A DNA stretch of 64,000 nucleotides from Streptomyces viridiviolaceus (GCF_014650995.1 NZ_BMWA01000037.1:1-64000); one strand, 5' to 3'; shown: positions 49,377-58,393, numbered from the stretch's first letter. Notes: generated by a model from the letters alone, not told the origin. A program made the numbers and translations.

Positions 49377-49928
49377 TCATGACGGCCGTCCGCCGAACTG
49401 CCAGCTGTGGACCTCGATGTCCGCGTACCGGTCCGAGGTCAGCACAGCGCGTGCCGCCTTCGGGTCCGGCGCCCGGACCAGCGCCGCCGTACCCAGCCAC
49501 CTGCTTCCGTCGTCGGACAGCAGAGGCCCGTACGCGATCAGTTCGTCCCGGTCGTCCGGCACCGTGTCGTCAGTGGCCTTCCCCGAGCCCAGGCCGAGCA
49601 CCAGGAATCGATCGCCACCAGTTCGCCCTCCGGGGAAGTCCCACATCGTGCGCCCCAGCATGTTGTGCCATCGCCGAAGCAGTACGTCCCGGTACACGCC
49701 GGCCTGATAGCCCGGCTCGTCGAAGACGAAGGCGCGGGCAGCAGCAGGGTCGGCCAGATCGACAATATGCACGCTGCCAGTGGGCACCCCGTCGGCCCCC
49801 GAGAAGGTGGGTCCTCGGGCGATCATCTCCGACGCGTATCGATCCATGTAGGACCAGTGCTGTTCGCCCATCTCCATGCGCAGCGCCAGCGAGTCGGGCC
49901 GATCGCGGTGGTAGCAGAAGAACTCCAT
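49377..49928 (-). CDS. YciI-like domain protein
   Basis: 183 aa, ATG 49928. Two ferredoxin-like halves: MEFFCYHRDRPDSLALRMEM then SVHIVDLADPAAARAFVFDEP, and a second half with ELIAYGPLLSDDGSRWLGTAALVRAPD and ARAVLTSDRYADIEVHSWQFGGRP. This is a tandem YCII-type fold. YciI proteins are small, probably catalytic or ligand-binding dimers (DGPF-type relatives). Divergent from the 50014 gene with 85 bp between. Confidence 0.85.
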   Translation of the reverse strand: MEFFCYHRDRPDSLALRMEMGEQHWSYMDRYASEMIARGPTFSGADGVPTGSVHIVDLADPAAARAFVFDEPGYQAGVYRDVLLRRWHNMLGRTMWDFPGGRTGGDRFLVLGLGSGKATDDTVPDDRDELIAYGPLLSDDGSRWLGTAALVRAPDPKAARAVLTSDRYADIEVHSWQFGGRPS

Positions 49929-50013
49929 GGCCGGCAGTCTTCCGGCCGCGGGGACGCCAGTACAGCAGATACCGACTGTGAGTTGGTTCCTTGGGCATAT
50001 AGCGTCCTGCTCC

Positions 50014-50514
50014 ATGGATGATGTGAAGATCGTCGTCGAGCGTCGGTACGCACCGGATCCGATCGATTACGAGCGTCTCGTCTCGTTGGTCGAGTCCACC
50101 GGCGAACGCGTCGTGCTCACCGACGCGGACGTGCCGGTGAGCGTGCTGTTCCCGGCGGGGGTGGTGGCCGAGTTGGAGCACTGGGCCCGCGCCGACCACC
50201 CGACACCCGCACCGATACAGCAGGGTCCGGAAGAGGACGACGCGAGCGAGACGTCGTGGGATGTCGGCCGGCTTCGGATCGAGCCGTTGGCCCGCCCGCA
50301 GGAGCACGGGCCCTATACCCGGTACGTGCGCGCCGATGGCAGACGCGTCAGCTTCGCCCGGGGTGGGACAGTGGTGGCCGTGCAGCTGACCGCCGACGAG
50401 GCGGCGTGGCTCGAGGGTCGAGCCACCCGAGCGCGCCAGGGTTTCATGGACCCGAAGCAGGCAGCGGCGTTCGAAGAGTTCCTGGCCCGACAGCCTTCGG
50501 CCGGAGAGCAGTGA
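50014..50514 (+). CDS. Phd/YefM-like small protein of unknown function
   Basis: 166 aa, ATG. The N-terminal segment YERLVSLVESTGERVVLTDADVPVSVLFP followed by AGVVAELEHW has the pattern of Phd/YefM antitoxin DNA-binding folds; the C-terminal half (WDVGRLRIEPLARPQEHGPY; RATRARQGFMDPKQAAAFEEFL) is not recognised. No toxin gene is adjacent, so it is either an orphan antitoxin-like regulator or something else. Convergent with the AhpD-like gene, 26 bp apart. Confidence 0.6.
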   Translation: MDDVKIVVERRYAPDPIDYERLVSLVESTGERVVLTDADVPVSVLFPAGVVAELEHWARADHPTPAPIQQGPEEDDASETSWDVGRLRIEPLARPQEHGPYTRYVRADGRRVSFARGGTVVAVQLTADEAAWLEGRATRARQGFMDPKQAAAFEEFLARQPSAGEQ

Positions 50515-50539
50515 CCTCGTGGAACGACGCCCGCCCATC

Positions 50540-50989
50540 TCACCAGGTCTTACCGGCCTGTTCCCGGACCGTGCGATTGATCCGGTTGAAGAAGTTGGTC
50601 ATCGCGATTTCCAGGACGATCGCGCCCGATTGGGACTCGGTGAAGTGGTCGACGGCGGCGTCCCAAATTTCGTCGGTCACGCCCGGCGCGCCGTCCTGGA
50701 TCCGGGTGGCGGCCTCGGTCAGCGCGAGTGCCGCCCGCTCCGCATCGGTGAAGAAGGGTGTCTCGCGCCACGCGACCGCGTTGTGCAGCCGCTCCTCGGT
50801 CTCCCCGGCCTTCTTCGCCGATGCGATCGAGGCGTGGACGCACGGGCTGCAGCCGTTGATCTGGCTGGCTCGCAGGTGGACCAGCGACAGCAGGCGCTGG
50901 TCGACGCCTCCGGCGGCAATCACCTTGTGGAGGTGCTGGATCGCGGTGATCAGGTCGGGGTTCATCGCGCTCTTGATGCGTGCTTCCAT
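50540..50989 (-). CDS. Carboxymuconolactone decarboxylase / AhpD-like protein
   Basis: 149 aa, ATG 50989. The redox pair is C47-x-x-C50 (NGCSPCVHAS), then the CMD-helix segment VAWRETPFFTDAERAALALTEAAT and NFFNRINRT. Such proteins are alkylhydroperoxidase-D-like peroxidases. It is divergent from the ECF41 sigma factor; CMD genes are the standard neighbours and targets of ECF41 sigma factors. Confidence 0.92.
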   Translation of the reverse strand: MEARIKSAMNPDLITAIQHLHKVIAAGGVDQRLLSLVHLRASQINGCSPCVHASIASAKKAGETEERLHNAVAWRETPFFTDAERAALALTEAATRIQDGAPGVTDEIWDAAVDHFTESQSGAIVLEIAMTNFFNRINRTVREQAGKTW

Positions 50990-51072
50990 CGGTCCTGCTC
51001 CTTCATCGGTTACCTGCGCCCGTCCGGGCCCGTCATCACCCATGACGGAGCGAAGCGGAGGAAGGTAACGAC

Positions 51073-51951
51073 ATGTCCGACACCAGCCCCACGGACCTGA
51101 TGGGCGAGGCGTTCGAGTCGCAGCGCGGCCGCCTGCTCGCGGTCGCCTACCGCATGCTCGGATCGCACGCCGATGCCGAGGACGTGGTCCAGGAGGCCTG
51201 GCTGCGGCTCTCCCGCCAGGACACGGCGACCATCGACAACCTCGCCGGCTGGCTGACCACGGTGGTGGGCCGGATCAGCCTGGACGCCCTGAGATCGCGC
51301 CGCGCCCGGCTCGAGGCGTCGTACGACGACCGCCTGCCCGAGCTCGTGGTGTTGCTCGACGACGGTTCCGCTCCCGAGGACGACGCGGTGCTCGCCGACT
51401 CCGTGGGGCTCGCGCTCCTGGTCGTCCTCGACTCGCTCGGGCCTGGCGAGCGGTTGGCGTTCGTGCTGCACGACCTGTTCGCGGTGCCGTTCGACGAGAT
51501 CGGCAAGATCCTCGGCAGGTCCACCGCTGCCGCCAAGATGCTCGCCAGCCGCGCCCGCAGGAAGGTGCGGGCGACCGAGCGGCCGGCAGGCGTCGAACGG
51601 AAGCAGCACGAGGTGGTCCAAGCTTTCCTGGCGGCGGCTCGCCGCGGCGACTTCCAGGAGTTGTTGCGGGTGCTCGACCCCGAGGTGAAACTGACCGTCG
51701 AGACCCCCGCCGGCGTGGTCGTGACTCTCGGTGCCACCAAGGTCGCCGGCGGCGCGCAGCTGGCCGCCGGCGCAGCCACACTGGGGCGGGCGGCGCTCGT
51801 CAACGGCCTGCCGGGAGTCATCTCCTGGTGCGAGGACGGCGCTCCGCTGTCGGTCCTCGCGTTCCACGTCGTCGACGGCCGGATCACCGACATCACGGCC
51901 GTGGTCGACCCGGCCAAGCTCGCGCTGATGGACCTTCCGGCTCCGGCATGA
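51073..51951 (+). CDS. sigJ: ECF41-group RNA polymerase sigma factor (SigJ-like)
   Basis: 292 aa, ATG with GGAGGAA upstream. Region 2: AYRMLGSHADAEDVVQEAWLRL; region 4: LFAVPFDEIGKILGRSTAAAKMLASRARRKV. The C-terminal ~120 residues form a SnoaL-like domain (VVQAFLAAARRGDFQELL; DGRITDITAVVDPAKL), the ECF41 hallmark that tunes sigma activity without an anti-sigma factor. It probably drives the divergent AhpD-like gene, starting 83 bp away. No clear ECF41 promoter was found by eye in that gap. Confidence 0.93.
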   Translation: MSDTSPTDLMGEAFESQRGRLLAVAYRMLGSHADAEDVVQEAWLRLSRQDTATIDNLAGWLTTVVGRISLDALRSRRARLEASYDDRLPELVVLLDDGSAPEDDAVLADSVGLALLVVLDSLGPGERLAFVLHDLFAVPFDEIGKILGRSTAAAKMLASRARRKVRATERPAGVERKQHEVVQAFLAAARRGDFQELLRVLDPEVKLTVETPAGVVVTLGATKVAGGAQLAAGAATLGRAALVNGLPGVISWCEDGAPLSVLAFHVVDGRITDITAVVDPAKLALMDLPAPA

Positions 51952-52285
51952 GCCACAGCCCAGGCAGTCGCCAACAACGCGAACAGCCAAGGTGCATCAC
52001 TCAGTTGTGGTTCGTGGTGCTGGTCGCCGTCCTGGACGACCCCGCCGGGGACGGCCACCTGGCGACCGTCCACCACCGACCTGACGGGCCACCGCCGGGC
52101 ACCGCTGCCGCAGAGGCGGGCCGTGGCCCAGCCGACTTCCTCGGGGTACCATTCCACTTCGCCTCCCCGGACGTTCCCGACGACCAGGCCCCGCGTTGGC
52201 CGACCGGACCGGTGTCGGCCCGAAGGCCCGCGAGCGGAACCATCTCGGTGTCCCGTATACAACCTTCCACCGTCACTTCACCGAT
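51952..52285. other. Intergenic region, no supported gene
   Basis: 334 bp between the sigma gene and the convergent LysR gene. Frames are open in places (for example plus-strand HLGVPYTTFHRHFTDLG near 52230-52285, an HTH-like fragment) but none has a start, RBS or family match. Possibly remnant sequence. Confidence 0.4.
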
Positions 52286-53188
52286 CTAGGTGACCGCGCG
52301 GCGGAGGGCGTCGCGGCATGCGAGGACGGCGGGGTGCCGACTGCGGCCTCGGCGCACGACGGTGAAGATACGGCGCGTGCGCTGACCGCGGGGGAGTTGC
52401 CTCAGGGTGACGGTCGGGGGCTGTCCGCTCCAGACGAGGTCGGGGAGAAAGGCCACGGCGTGTTCCTGCTCGACGAGGCGCTGGTGCAGCAGGAGGTCGG
52501 TGGTCTCGAACCGTACGTCGGGTTCGAAGCCGGCGTTGCGGCACAGGGCCATGGCCCAGTGCCGGGCGGGTGTGCCTTCGGGTTCCATCACCCAGGGGTG
52601 GTCGGCGAGTGAGCGCAGTGCCGCCGTCGGGCCGTCGGCGTGCGATGCGCCGGCCGACTTCGGCAGGGCGAGATGCAGGGGGTCGTCGAACAGGTCCTCC
52701 TGTTCGAGTTCGGTGGGCCGCGGGTTGGGGTTGCCGGGGTATTCCTCGGCGAGGACGAGGTCGAAGTCGCGGGCTTGGAGAGCGGGCAGGGCCCTTTCCG
52801 GTTCCATGTGCCTGACGTGGACGCGCAGTTGCGGGTGCTGGTTGCGCAGCAGGCCGAGCGCGGTCGGAACGAGGGCGAGGGCGGCTGTCTGGAACGAGGC
52901 GATGCGCAGTGTGCCGGTCAGGTCGGTCAGGGAGGCGGTGATGTCCGCTTCCGCGCGTTCCAGGCGTTCGAGGACCGCTTCGGTGTGGGCGACGAGGATC
53001 TCGGCCTGCTCGGTCAGCCGTACCCGCCGCCCGACCGGCTCGAGGAGCGGGACGCCGACCTCGGCCTCCAGCTGGGAGAGCTGCTGGGAAACGGATGAGG
53101 GGGCGTAGGAGAGAGCGGCAGCGACGGCCGCCAGGGTGCCGCGGTGCTTGAGTTCTCGGAGCAGGCGCAGCCGGTGCAGATCGAACAT
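52286..53188 (-). CDS. LysR-family transcriptional regulator
   Basis: 300 aa, ATG 53188. HTH: LHRLRLLRELKHRGTLAAVAAALSYAPSSVSQQLSQLEAEVGV, then a periplasmic-binding-like effector domain (GTLRIASFQTAALALVPTAL; DFDLVLAEEYPGNP). The branch resembles the common Streptomyces LysR group that controls small exporters. The LysE-type exporter downstream, divergently placed 326 bp away, is a classic LysG/LysE-style partner (inference). Confidence 0.93.
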   Translation of the reverse strand: MFDLHRLRLLRELKHRGTLAAVAAALSYAPSSVSQQLSQLEAEVGVPLLEPVGRRVRLTEQAEILVAHTEAVLERLERAEADITASLTDLTGTLRIASFQTAALALVPTALGLLRNQHPQLRVHVRHMEPERALPALQARDFDLVLAEEYPGNPNPRPTELEQEDLFDDPLHLALPKSAGASHADGPTAALRSLADHPWVMEPEGTPARHWAMALCRNAGFEPDVRFETTDLLLHQRLVEQEHAVAFLPDLVWSGQPPTVTLRQLPRGQRTRRIFTVVRRGRSRHPAVLACRDALRRAVT

Positions 53189-53514
53189 GGAAAGCCCGCT
53201 CTCCTCGCCCTCGCGGACCGATGCCTGAATCGTCGGCTTTTCCGATGAGTATAGGTCGGAAACATTCGCTGGACCGGTCGTACGGATGCAGTGGACCCTC
53301 ATCATGTGTCTGCCAGCGCTTCAGCCCCCCGTACTCTGCCGTGGCTGCTGTACCCCGATGCCCGTGCCCGGCGGCTTCTCGGCGTCTCCTCGGGGCCCCG
53401 CGGTGCCGCGGCGCTCGCCGGTCCGCGCGCGGCGCTCACCGGCGTGGGCGCCGACGAACGCAGCCCGGCACCACGTCCGTTGCCCACCAGTTCGACCGGA
53501 AGGGGGGCGGCAGC
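53189..53514. promoter_or_regulatory. Divergent control region of the LysR/LysE pair
   Basis: 326 bp. The proximal part (53225-53300) is AT-richer with ATGAGTATAGGTCGG...GGACCGGTCGTACG, a plausible LysR box/promoter area. No trustworthy ORF; the antisense-looking frames here lack starts and coding bias. Confidence 0.4.
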
Positions 53515-54135
53515 GTGCTGACCCACTTCGTCGCCGCACTCGGTGTGCTCGGCCTGCTGACCATCGTCCCCGGCCCGGACATGGCGGTGGTGACCCGGCG
53601 CGCCGTCGCGGGCGGGCCCCGGGACGGCCTGTGGACGGTGGCCGGCATCGCGAGCGGGCTGCTGGTCTGGGGCGTGCTGACCGTGGCCGGGCTCGCGGCC
53701 GTGCTGGCCGCCTCGCCCGTGGCGTACCTGGTCGTCAAGCTTCTGGGCGCGACCTACCTGGTCTTCCTGGGCGTACAGGCGCTGCGGCACAACCGCGAGG
53801 CGGCCTCCGCGGTGACCGACACCGACGCCCGGTTCCCCGCCGGGAACCCGTGGCGGACCGGCCTGATCGGCAACGTGCTCAATCCGAAGATCGCGGTCTT
53901 CTACACCGGCCTCCTGCCCACCCTGGCCCCGGCCGGAATGCCGGCTGCCTGGGCCATGACACTTCTCGTCCTCCTCCATGCCGCCCTCACCCTCGGCTGG
54001 CTGAGCAGCTATGTGCTCCTGCTGTCCAAGGCGGGGCCGGTACTCGACAGGCCGCGGGTCCGCCGCGCTCTCGGACGGACCACCGGCGTCGCACTGATCG
54101 GTTTCGGCCTCGCGGTCGCGGTCACCGCCGGCTGA
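53515..54135 (+). CDS. LysE/RhtB-family amino-acid exporter
   Basis: 206 aa, GTG 53515 preceded by AAGGGGGG. Six transmembrane helices; hallmarks IVPGPDMAVVTRRAVAGGPRDGL at the N-terminal helix, LLGATYLVFLGVQALRH in TM3, and FRTGLIGNVLNPKIAVFYTGLLP in the middle. It exports an amino acid or analogue (lysine, homoserine lactone, threonine type). Regulated together with the divergent LysR gene (inference). Confidence 0.92.
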   Translation: MLTHFVAALGVLGLLTIVPGPDMAVVTRRAVAGGPRDGLWTVAGIASGLLVWGVLTVAGLAAVLAASPVAYLVVKLLGATYLVFLGVQALRHNREAASAVTDTDARFPAGNPWRTGLIGNVLNPKIAVFYTGLLPTLAPAGMPAAWAMTLLVLLHAALTLGWLSSYVLLLSKAGPVLDRPRVRRALGRTTGVALIGFGLAVAVTAG

Positions 54136-54325
54136 TCGGTTCGTGCCATTACCTCGTCCTTGCGATGCGTCACCGTTACCGACACCGCCGGATCGAGATG
54201 GACCACGTACGGGGCCGGGCCGGGCCGAGCCGCGCCGACCTCCGGGCGCCCATGCCCGCCTGCGTACAGCCGGCCACGCCGGTTCCCGGTTCGTGGTCTT
54301 GCCGCAGACGATCACAGGCGCTTCA

Positions 54326-55255
54326 ATGCACCCACCCCCCACAGGAGGAACGCCCGATCCAAACCCAGCGAAGGGGTTCTTCTTGACCGCCATACGCGCC
54401 ACCGCCGTGACCGCGGCCGCCTGCGCCACCGTGCTCGCCATTGCGTCGCCCTCGTCCGCGATCAACTCCTACAACGCGACCCCCGCCCCCGAACGCACCG
54501 AGGTCGGCGCCCTCGTGGCCACCTGGGACGACGACGGCGATCCGGCCACCCCGGACCGCGTCGACTGGGTCTGCTCCGGCACGATGGTCGACGCGGACAC
54601 ATTCCTGACGGCTGCTCACTGCACCACGGACTGGCCGGACAACGTACGGTTCCACGTCTCTCTCGACCAGGACGTCCAGGCCGGACTGGACGCCGCCGCG
54701 AGGAAATACCCGGGTGACCCCGCGGCCCAGGCGAAAGCCGTCGCCGTCCAGGGCACGGCCCACAGCCACCCCGGCTACCCGGGCCCCGCCGCCGACACGC
54801 ACGACATTTCCGTCGTCGAACTCCCCGCCGCGCAGATGAGGTCACGCTGGTCCTTCACCCCGGCCGCCCTGCCGACCGCCGACCAGCTCGGGGCGCTCGG
54901 ACCGCAGAAGCTCAACTCCATCGACTGGGTCGTCGCCGGATACGGCACCCAGGAGGCCGTGAACGGTCCGGGCGGCCACACCCACCCGGGTGGCGGTGTC
55001 CGGATGAAGGCACCGGTGACCTTCGACGCCCTCAACGACGCCTGGGTGCGCCTCGCCATGACCGCACCGCAGGGCAACGGCGGCGCCTGTTACGGCGACT
55101 CGGGCGGACCCAACTTCGCCGTCATCGGCGGCAAGCGCATCCTCGCGGCGACGACCATCACCGGCGACAGCCCGTGCTACGCCACCAATGTCACGTACCG
55201 GCTGGACACTCCGGGAGCGCGCGCCTTCCTCTCGCCGTTCGTGCGACTGCCGTAA
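54326..55255 (+). CDS. Secreted trypsin-like serine protease (S1)
   Basis: 309 aa from ATG 54326; TTG 54383 (AAGGGG 6 bases upstream) is an alternative giving a shorter, cleaner signal peptide (ITAIRATAVTAAACATVL-like, ending SPSSA). Catalytic triad: His in TAAHCTTD, Asp in DTHDISVVEL, Ser in GDSGGP. Several Cys pairs fit a S1 fold. Compared with standard trypsins it has an insert around ...HTHPGGGVRMKAPV. It would degrade extracellular protein. Followed by a strong terminator. Confidence 0.88.
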   Translation: MHPPPTGGTPDPNPAKGFFLTAIRATAVTAAACATVLAIASPSSAINSYNATPAPERTEVGALVATWDDDGDPATPDRVDWVCSGTMVDADTFLTAAHCTTDWPDNVRFHVSLDQDVQAGLDAAARKYPGDPAAQAKAVAVQGTAHSHPGYPGPAADTHDISVVELPAAQMRSRWSFTPAALPTADQLGALGPQKLNSIDWVVAGYGTQEAVNGPGGHTHPGGGVRMKAPVTFDALNDAWVRLAMTAPQGNGGACYGDSGGPNFAVIGGKRILAATTITGDSPCYATNVTYRLDTPGARAFLSPFVRLP

Positions 55256-55272
55256 CCCGCGGAGCGCACGGG

Positions 55273-55315
55273 CCGGGTGGTGCCGGTGGCGGGCTGTGCT
55301 GCCGGCACCACCCGG
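55273..55315 (+). terminator. Strong intrinsic terminator after the secreted protease
   Basis: Perfect 14-bp stem CCGGGTGGTGCCGG / CCGGCACCACCCGG with a 15-nt loop, 18 bases after the protease stop. The strongest hairpin in the window. Confidence 0.85.
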
Positions 55316-55324
55316 GCGTACGTT

Positions 55325-55369
55325 GGGTCAGCCCGGATGAGCAGCGCACTCAGGGGGTCAGCCCGGATG
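55325..55369 (+). repeat. Pair of 15-bp direct repeats
   Basis: GGGTCAGCCCGGATG at 55325-55339 and again at 55355-55369, 30 bp apart, between the protease terminator and the OsmC gene. Could be a regulator site or chance; not seen elsewhere in the window. Confidence 0.5.
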
Positions 55370-55535
55370 CACGGCGCCGTCGCTCGCCACCGCGGAACCG
55401 GGCAAGGGCCCGCCGGGCCTGCACAGGGACATCCGCGACACATCCGCCGGGCGGCGCGGCCGAGGCGCGGCGAAACACCGGCACGAGTGCCACTGCGACC
55501 GTGATCACGTCGGTCCGTGGCACTACTGTCGACGC

Positions 55536-55976
55536 ATGAGCGAAGACTCCAAGCGTTCCGTGGTCGTCGAGCGAACCAGTACCGGCCACTTCGTCGCCAC
55601 CAATGCCCGCGGCGGAACGATCCACTTCGGTACCGCCTCCGACGACGGTCGGAGCACCGAATTCACCCCCGTCGAGCTGTTGCTCGCCGCGATCGGTGGC
55701 TGCACGGCCGCGGACGTCGACGTCGCCGTCAGCCGCCACGTCGAGCCCGCCGAGTTCTCGCTCTCGGTGAGGGGCGACAAGATCAGCGACGAACTGGGCA
55801 ACCGCATGACGAACCTCACGGTCGCCTTCAGCGTCGCCTTCCCGGACGGTGAGGGCGCGGAACGCGCCCGCGCGATTCTTCCCCGCGCGGTGAAGACATC
55901 TCACGATCGTCTCTGCACGGTCAGCCGCACGGTCGAGACCGGCACGCCCGTCACCGTGACGATCAAGGACGCCTGA
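55536..55976 (+). CDS. OsmC-family peroxiredoxin-like protein
   Basis: 146 aa, ATG. Typical OsmC fold: FVATNARGGTIHFGTASDDGR, then TPVELLLAAIGGCTAADV with the first reactive cysteine and SHDRLCTVSRTVETGTPV with the second. OsmC proteins reduce organic hydroperoxides with two cysteines. Stand-alone gene; promoter expected in 55316-55535. Confidence 0.9.
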   Translation: MSEDSKRSVVVERTSTGHFVATNARGGTIHFGTASDDGRSTEFTPVELLLAAIGGCTAADVDVAVSRHVEPAEFSLSVRGDKISDELGNRMTNLTVAFSVAFPDGEGAERARAILPRAVKTSHDRLCTVSRTVETGTPVTVTIKDA

Positions 55977-56147
55977 CCGGCGAACGCCGCCGGCGCGGCC
56001 CGGACGATCGGATCGGTGACGCCGCGCACTGCCCACCGCACCGACACCGGCCGGGACGCACCTGCCGTCCAGCCGCCGGAGCCGGCGCGTTCACGCAATA
56101 CGAATTTCGCATGCGCTGCCGTCGGTGGACGTAGCAGACTGCCCGGC

Positions 56148-56765
56148 ATGGCCGACATGCGCATGTTCCGGGACGAGGTCACAGGCTGGGCGGGCAGTGG
56201 CTCGGGTGGGCCGGCGAGGGAGCTGGCGGAGCAATTGGGGGTGCACACGGCAGTTCTGCTGGAAGGGCTGAGCGATCTCGCGGCCGTCGAGGCGCTGGCC
56301 GCGGGGCGGGGCCGTGACCTGGCCGCCGAGGGGGTGTGCGTGGTGTCGATGGGCGGGGCGATGAGCGTCGGCCGCTACGCAACGCTTCTCGGGCCGTCCG
56401 GTCTCGGCCTGCGCCTGATCGGCCTGTGCGACGAGCGCGAGAAGCCCTTCTTCGACAGGGGCCTCAACTCGGCCCGGGCACCGCGCCCCGGCGTCTTCGT
56501 CTGCAACGCGGACCTGGAGGACGAGCTCATCCGTGCGCTGGGTCCGGCGCGGGTCGAGCAGATCGTCCAGGCCGAGGACGAGCTGCGCGCCTGGCAGACC
56601 TTCACGCGGCAGCCCGCCCAACGCGGCCGGCCCCGGCACCAGCAGTTGCGGCGCTTCATCGGCACGAAGAAGGGCCGCAAGATCCGCTACGGCCGCCTCC
56701 TGGTCGAAGCCCTCGCCCCCGACCAGGTGCCGACCCCGCTGGACGACCTCCTCGCCGGCCTCTGA
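56148..56765 (+). CDS. Free-standing TOPRIM-domain protein (OLD-nuclease-like)
   Basis: 205 aa, ATG 56148. TOPRIM core: AVLLEGLSDLAAVEALAA (catalytic Glu), VCVVSMGGAMSVGRYATLLG, LGLRLIGLCDEREKPFFD and VFVCNADLEDELIRALG (the DxD-like acidic motif). In OLD nucleases this domain follows an ABC-ATPase; here it is alone, as in a known actinobacterial group. Such TOPRIM nuclease modules appear in defence and repair. The function of the stand-alone form is unknown. Stop codon followed at once by a terminator. Confidence 0.82.
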   Translation: MADMRMFRDEVTGWAGSGSGGPARELAEQLGVHTAVLLEGLSDLAAVEALAAGRGRDLAAEGVCVVSMGGAMSVGRYATLLGPSGLGLRLIGLCDEREKPFFDRGLNSARAPRPGVFVCNADLEDELIRALGPARVEQIVQAEDELRAWQTFTRQPAQRGRPRHQQLRRFIGTKKGRKIRYGRLLVEALAPDQVPTPLDDLLAGL

Positions 56766-56766
56766 C

Positions 56767-56788
56767 GGGCCGTCCGCGCGGGCGGCCC
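56767..56788. terminator. Hairpin terminator between convergent genes
   Basis: Stem GGGCCGTCC / GGGCGGCCC (one wobble pair), loop GCGC, starting two bases after the TOPRIM stop. It could also serve the convergent MFS gene. Confidence 0.75.
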
Positions 56789-56930
56789 GCCTGGGCTGAC
56801 GAGCTCGCGCATGGTGTCTGGTGAGACGTCCAGTGCGGGATCGTCGATCATGACGGCGTCGCGGTCGGCTTCCGGCTCTCGTCAGCGCGGCGGCTCGGAG
56901 GCACTGCCGGGCCCGCACCCGCTGGCCGGC

Positions 56931-58334
56931 TTACTCGTGCGTGGACGGGATCAGCCACATGGCGACGACGGCGGAGACCGCGGCCACGCCCGTCGCGACG
57001 AGGAACGCGTCGTCGAAGCCGGACACCGTGGCACCGGTGTGGGCGGTGATGCCGGCGGCCGCGGCGCTGGAGACGGCTGCGGCACCGGCCGAGGCGCCGA
57101 ACTCGTGGAAGGTGCTGACGATTCCGGAGGTCACGCCGGCTTCGTGAGGGGCGACGCTGCCGAGCGCGGTGGCCGAGGCGACGACGAACAGGGCACCCAG
57201 TCCGGCCGCGGCGATGCTCACGCCGGTGACCATGGCGGTGGTACCGGACCAGATGACCGGCACGATGAATCCGGCGGCCGCGACGAGCAGGGCCGCCACA
57301 GCCAGGGACCGGGCCCCGATGAAGCCGATCACGCGGCCGGCGGCGGTCGCGGCTGCCATGGTCAGCAGCGCCACCGGCAGGAACAGCAGGCCGGTCGTCA
57401 GGGCACCGTGGCCTTGGTGGTTCTGGAGGTAGAAGGAACCGAGGAAGAAGACACCCACCATCAGAGCCGTGGCCACGGCGATCACGAAGATGCCCGCCAC
57501 GACCGGGCGCCTCCCGAGCAGGCGGAGGTTCATCAGGGGTGCGGACGCCCGACGTTGCCAGGCGGCGAAGCCGGCGTACGCGGCGGCGGCGAAGGCGAGC
57601 AGGGACAGGGAAAGGGCGTTGAACCAGCCGTGGTCCCCGGCGCGGACCAACGCGTAGATGAGGGCACCGGTCGCCGCGGCGACCAGGGCGGCACCGGGCA
57701 CGTCGAGGGAGCCGGCGGCCACACGGGGCAGGGTGGGCAGGATCCGGGCGAGGACGACGAGGACGACCAGGCCGACGGGGACGTTGATGAAGAACACCCA
57801 GGCCCAGCCCGGTCCGGCCGTGATCAGCCCGCCCAGCAGCACGCCGAGCGCGGCGCCCCCGCCGCCGAGCGCCGACCAGATGCCCAGTGCCCGATTGCGC
57901 TCGTCGCCGTCGAACAGCCGTACCACGACGGACAGAGCGGCGGGGGAGAGCATCGCCGCGCCCGCCCCCTGGGCGATCCGGGCCGTCAGCAGCAGGGGTG
58001 CGCCGGTGGCGAGTCCGGCGGCGAGGGATGCGGCGGTGAACAGGGCGAGTCCGGCCAGGACGATCCGTTTGGCGCCGAACAGGTCCGCGGCCCGGCCGCC
58101 GAGCAGCATCAGGCTGCCGAAGGTGAGGGCGTAGCCGCTGACCACCCACGTCAGGGCGGCACGGTCCAGCTCGAGTTCGGCACCCATGTCGGGAAGCGCG
58201 ATCGCGACCACGGTGATGTCCAGGATCAGCATCAGCTGGGCCAGTCCGAGGAGGCCGAGGACCGGCCAGCGCCGCGGGTACGGCGCGCCCAATACGTGTG
58301 TGCTTGTGGTTTCTGTGCCGCTCACGATGCCCAC
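56931..58334 (-). CDS. MFS drug exporter (DHA2, 14-TM type)
   Basis: 467 aa, ATG. Typical DHA2 motifs: ILDITVVAIALPDMG in TM1, GYALTFGSLMLLGGRAADLFG (motif A), and QGAGAAMLSPAALSVV with the antiporter-style GxxPxxG in TM5. It exports drugs or metabolites by proton antiport. It is divergent from a TetR gene with a 96-bp gap holding an operator candidate, so it is probably a self-regulated efflux pair. Confidence 0.92.
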   Translation of the reverse strand: MGIVSGTETTSTHVLGAPYPRRWPVLGLLGLAQLMLILDITVVAIALPDMGAELELDRAALTWVVSGYALTFGSLMLLGGRAADLFGAKRIVLAGLALFTAASLAAGLATGAPLLLTARIAQGAGAAMLSPAALSVVVRLFDGDERNRALGIWSALGGGGAALGVLLGGLITAGPGWAWVFFINVPVGLVVLVVLARILPTLPRVAAGSLDVPGAALVAAATGALIYALVRAGDHGWFNALSLSLLAFAAAAYAGFAAWQRRASAPLMNLRLLGRRPVVAGIFVIAVATALMVGVFFLGSFYLQNHQGHGALTTGLLFLPVALLTMAAATAAGRVIGFIGARSLAVAALLVAAAGFIVPVIWSGTTAMVTGVSIAAAGLGALFVVASATALGSVAPHEAGVTSGIVSTFHEFGASAGAAAVSSAAAAGITAHTGATVSGFDDAFLVATGVAAVSAVVAMWLIPSTHE

Positions 58335-58393
58335 CCCTCAATCAACAAGTCGTACAGGTGTGTTCAGGTTAGGCCAGCTGCAGCCGTAACACA

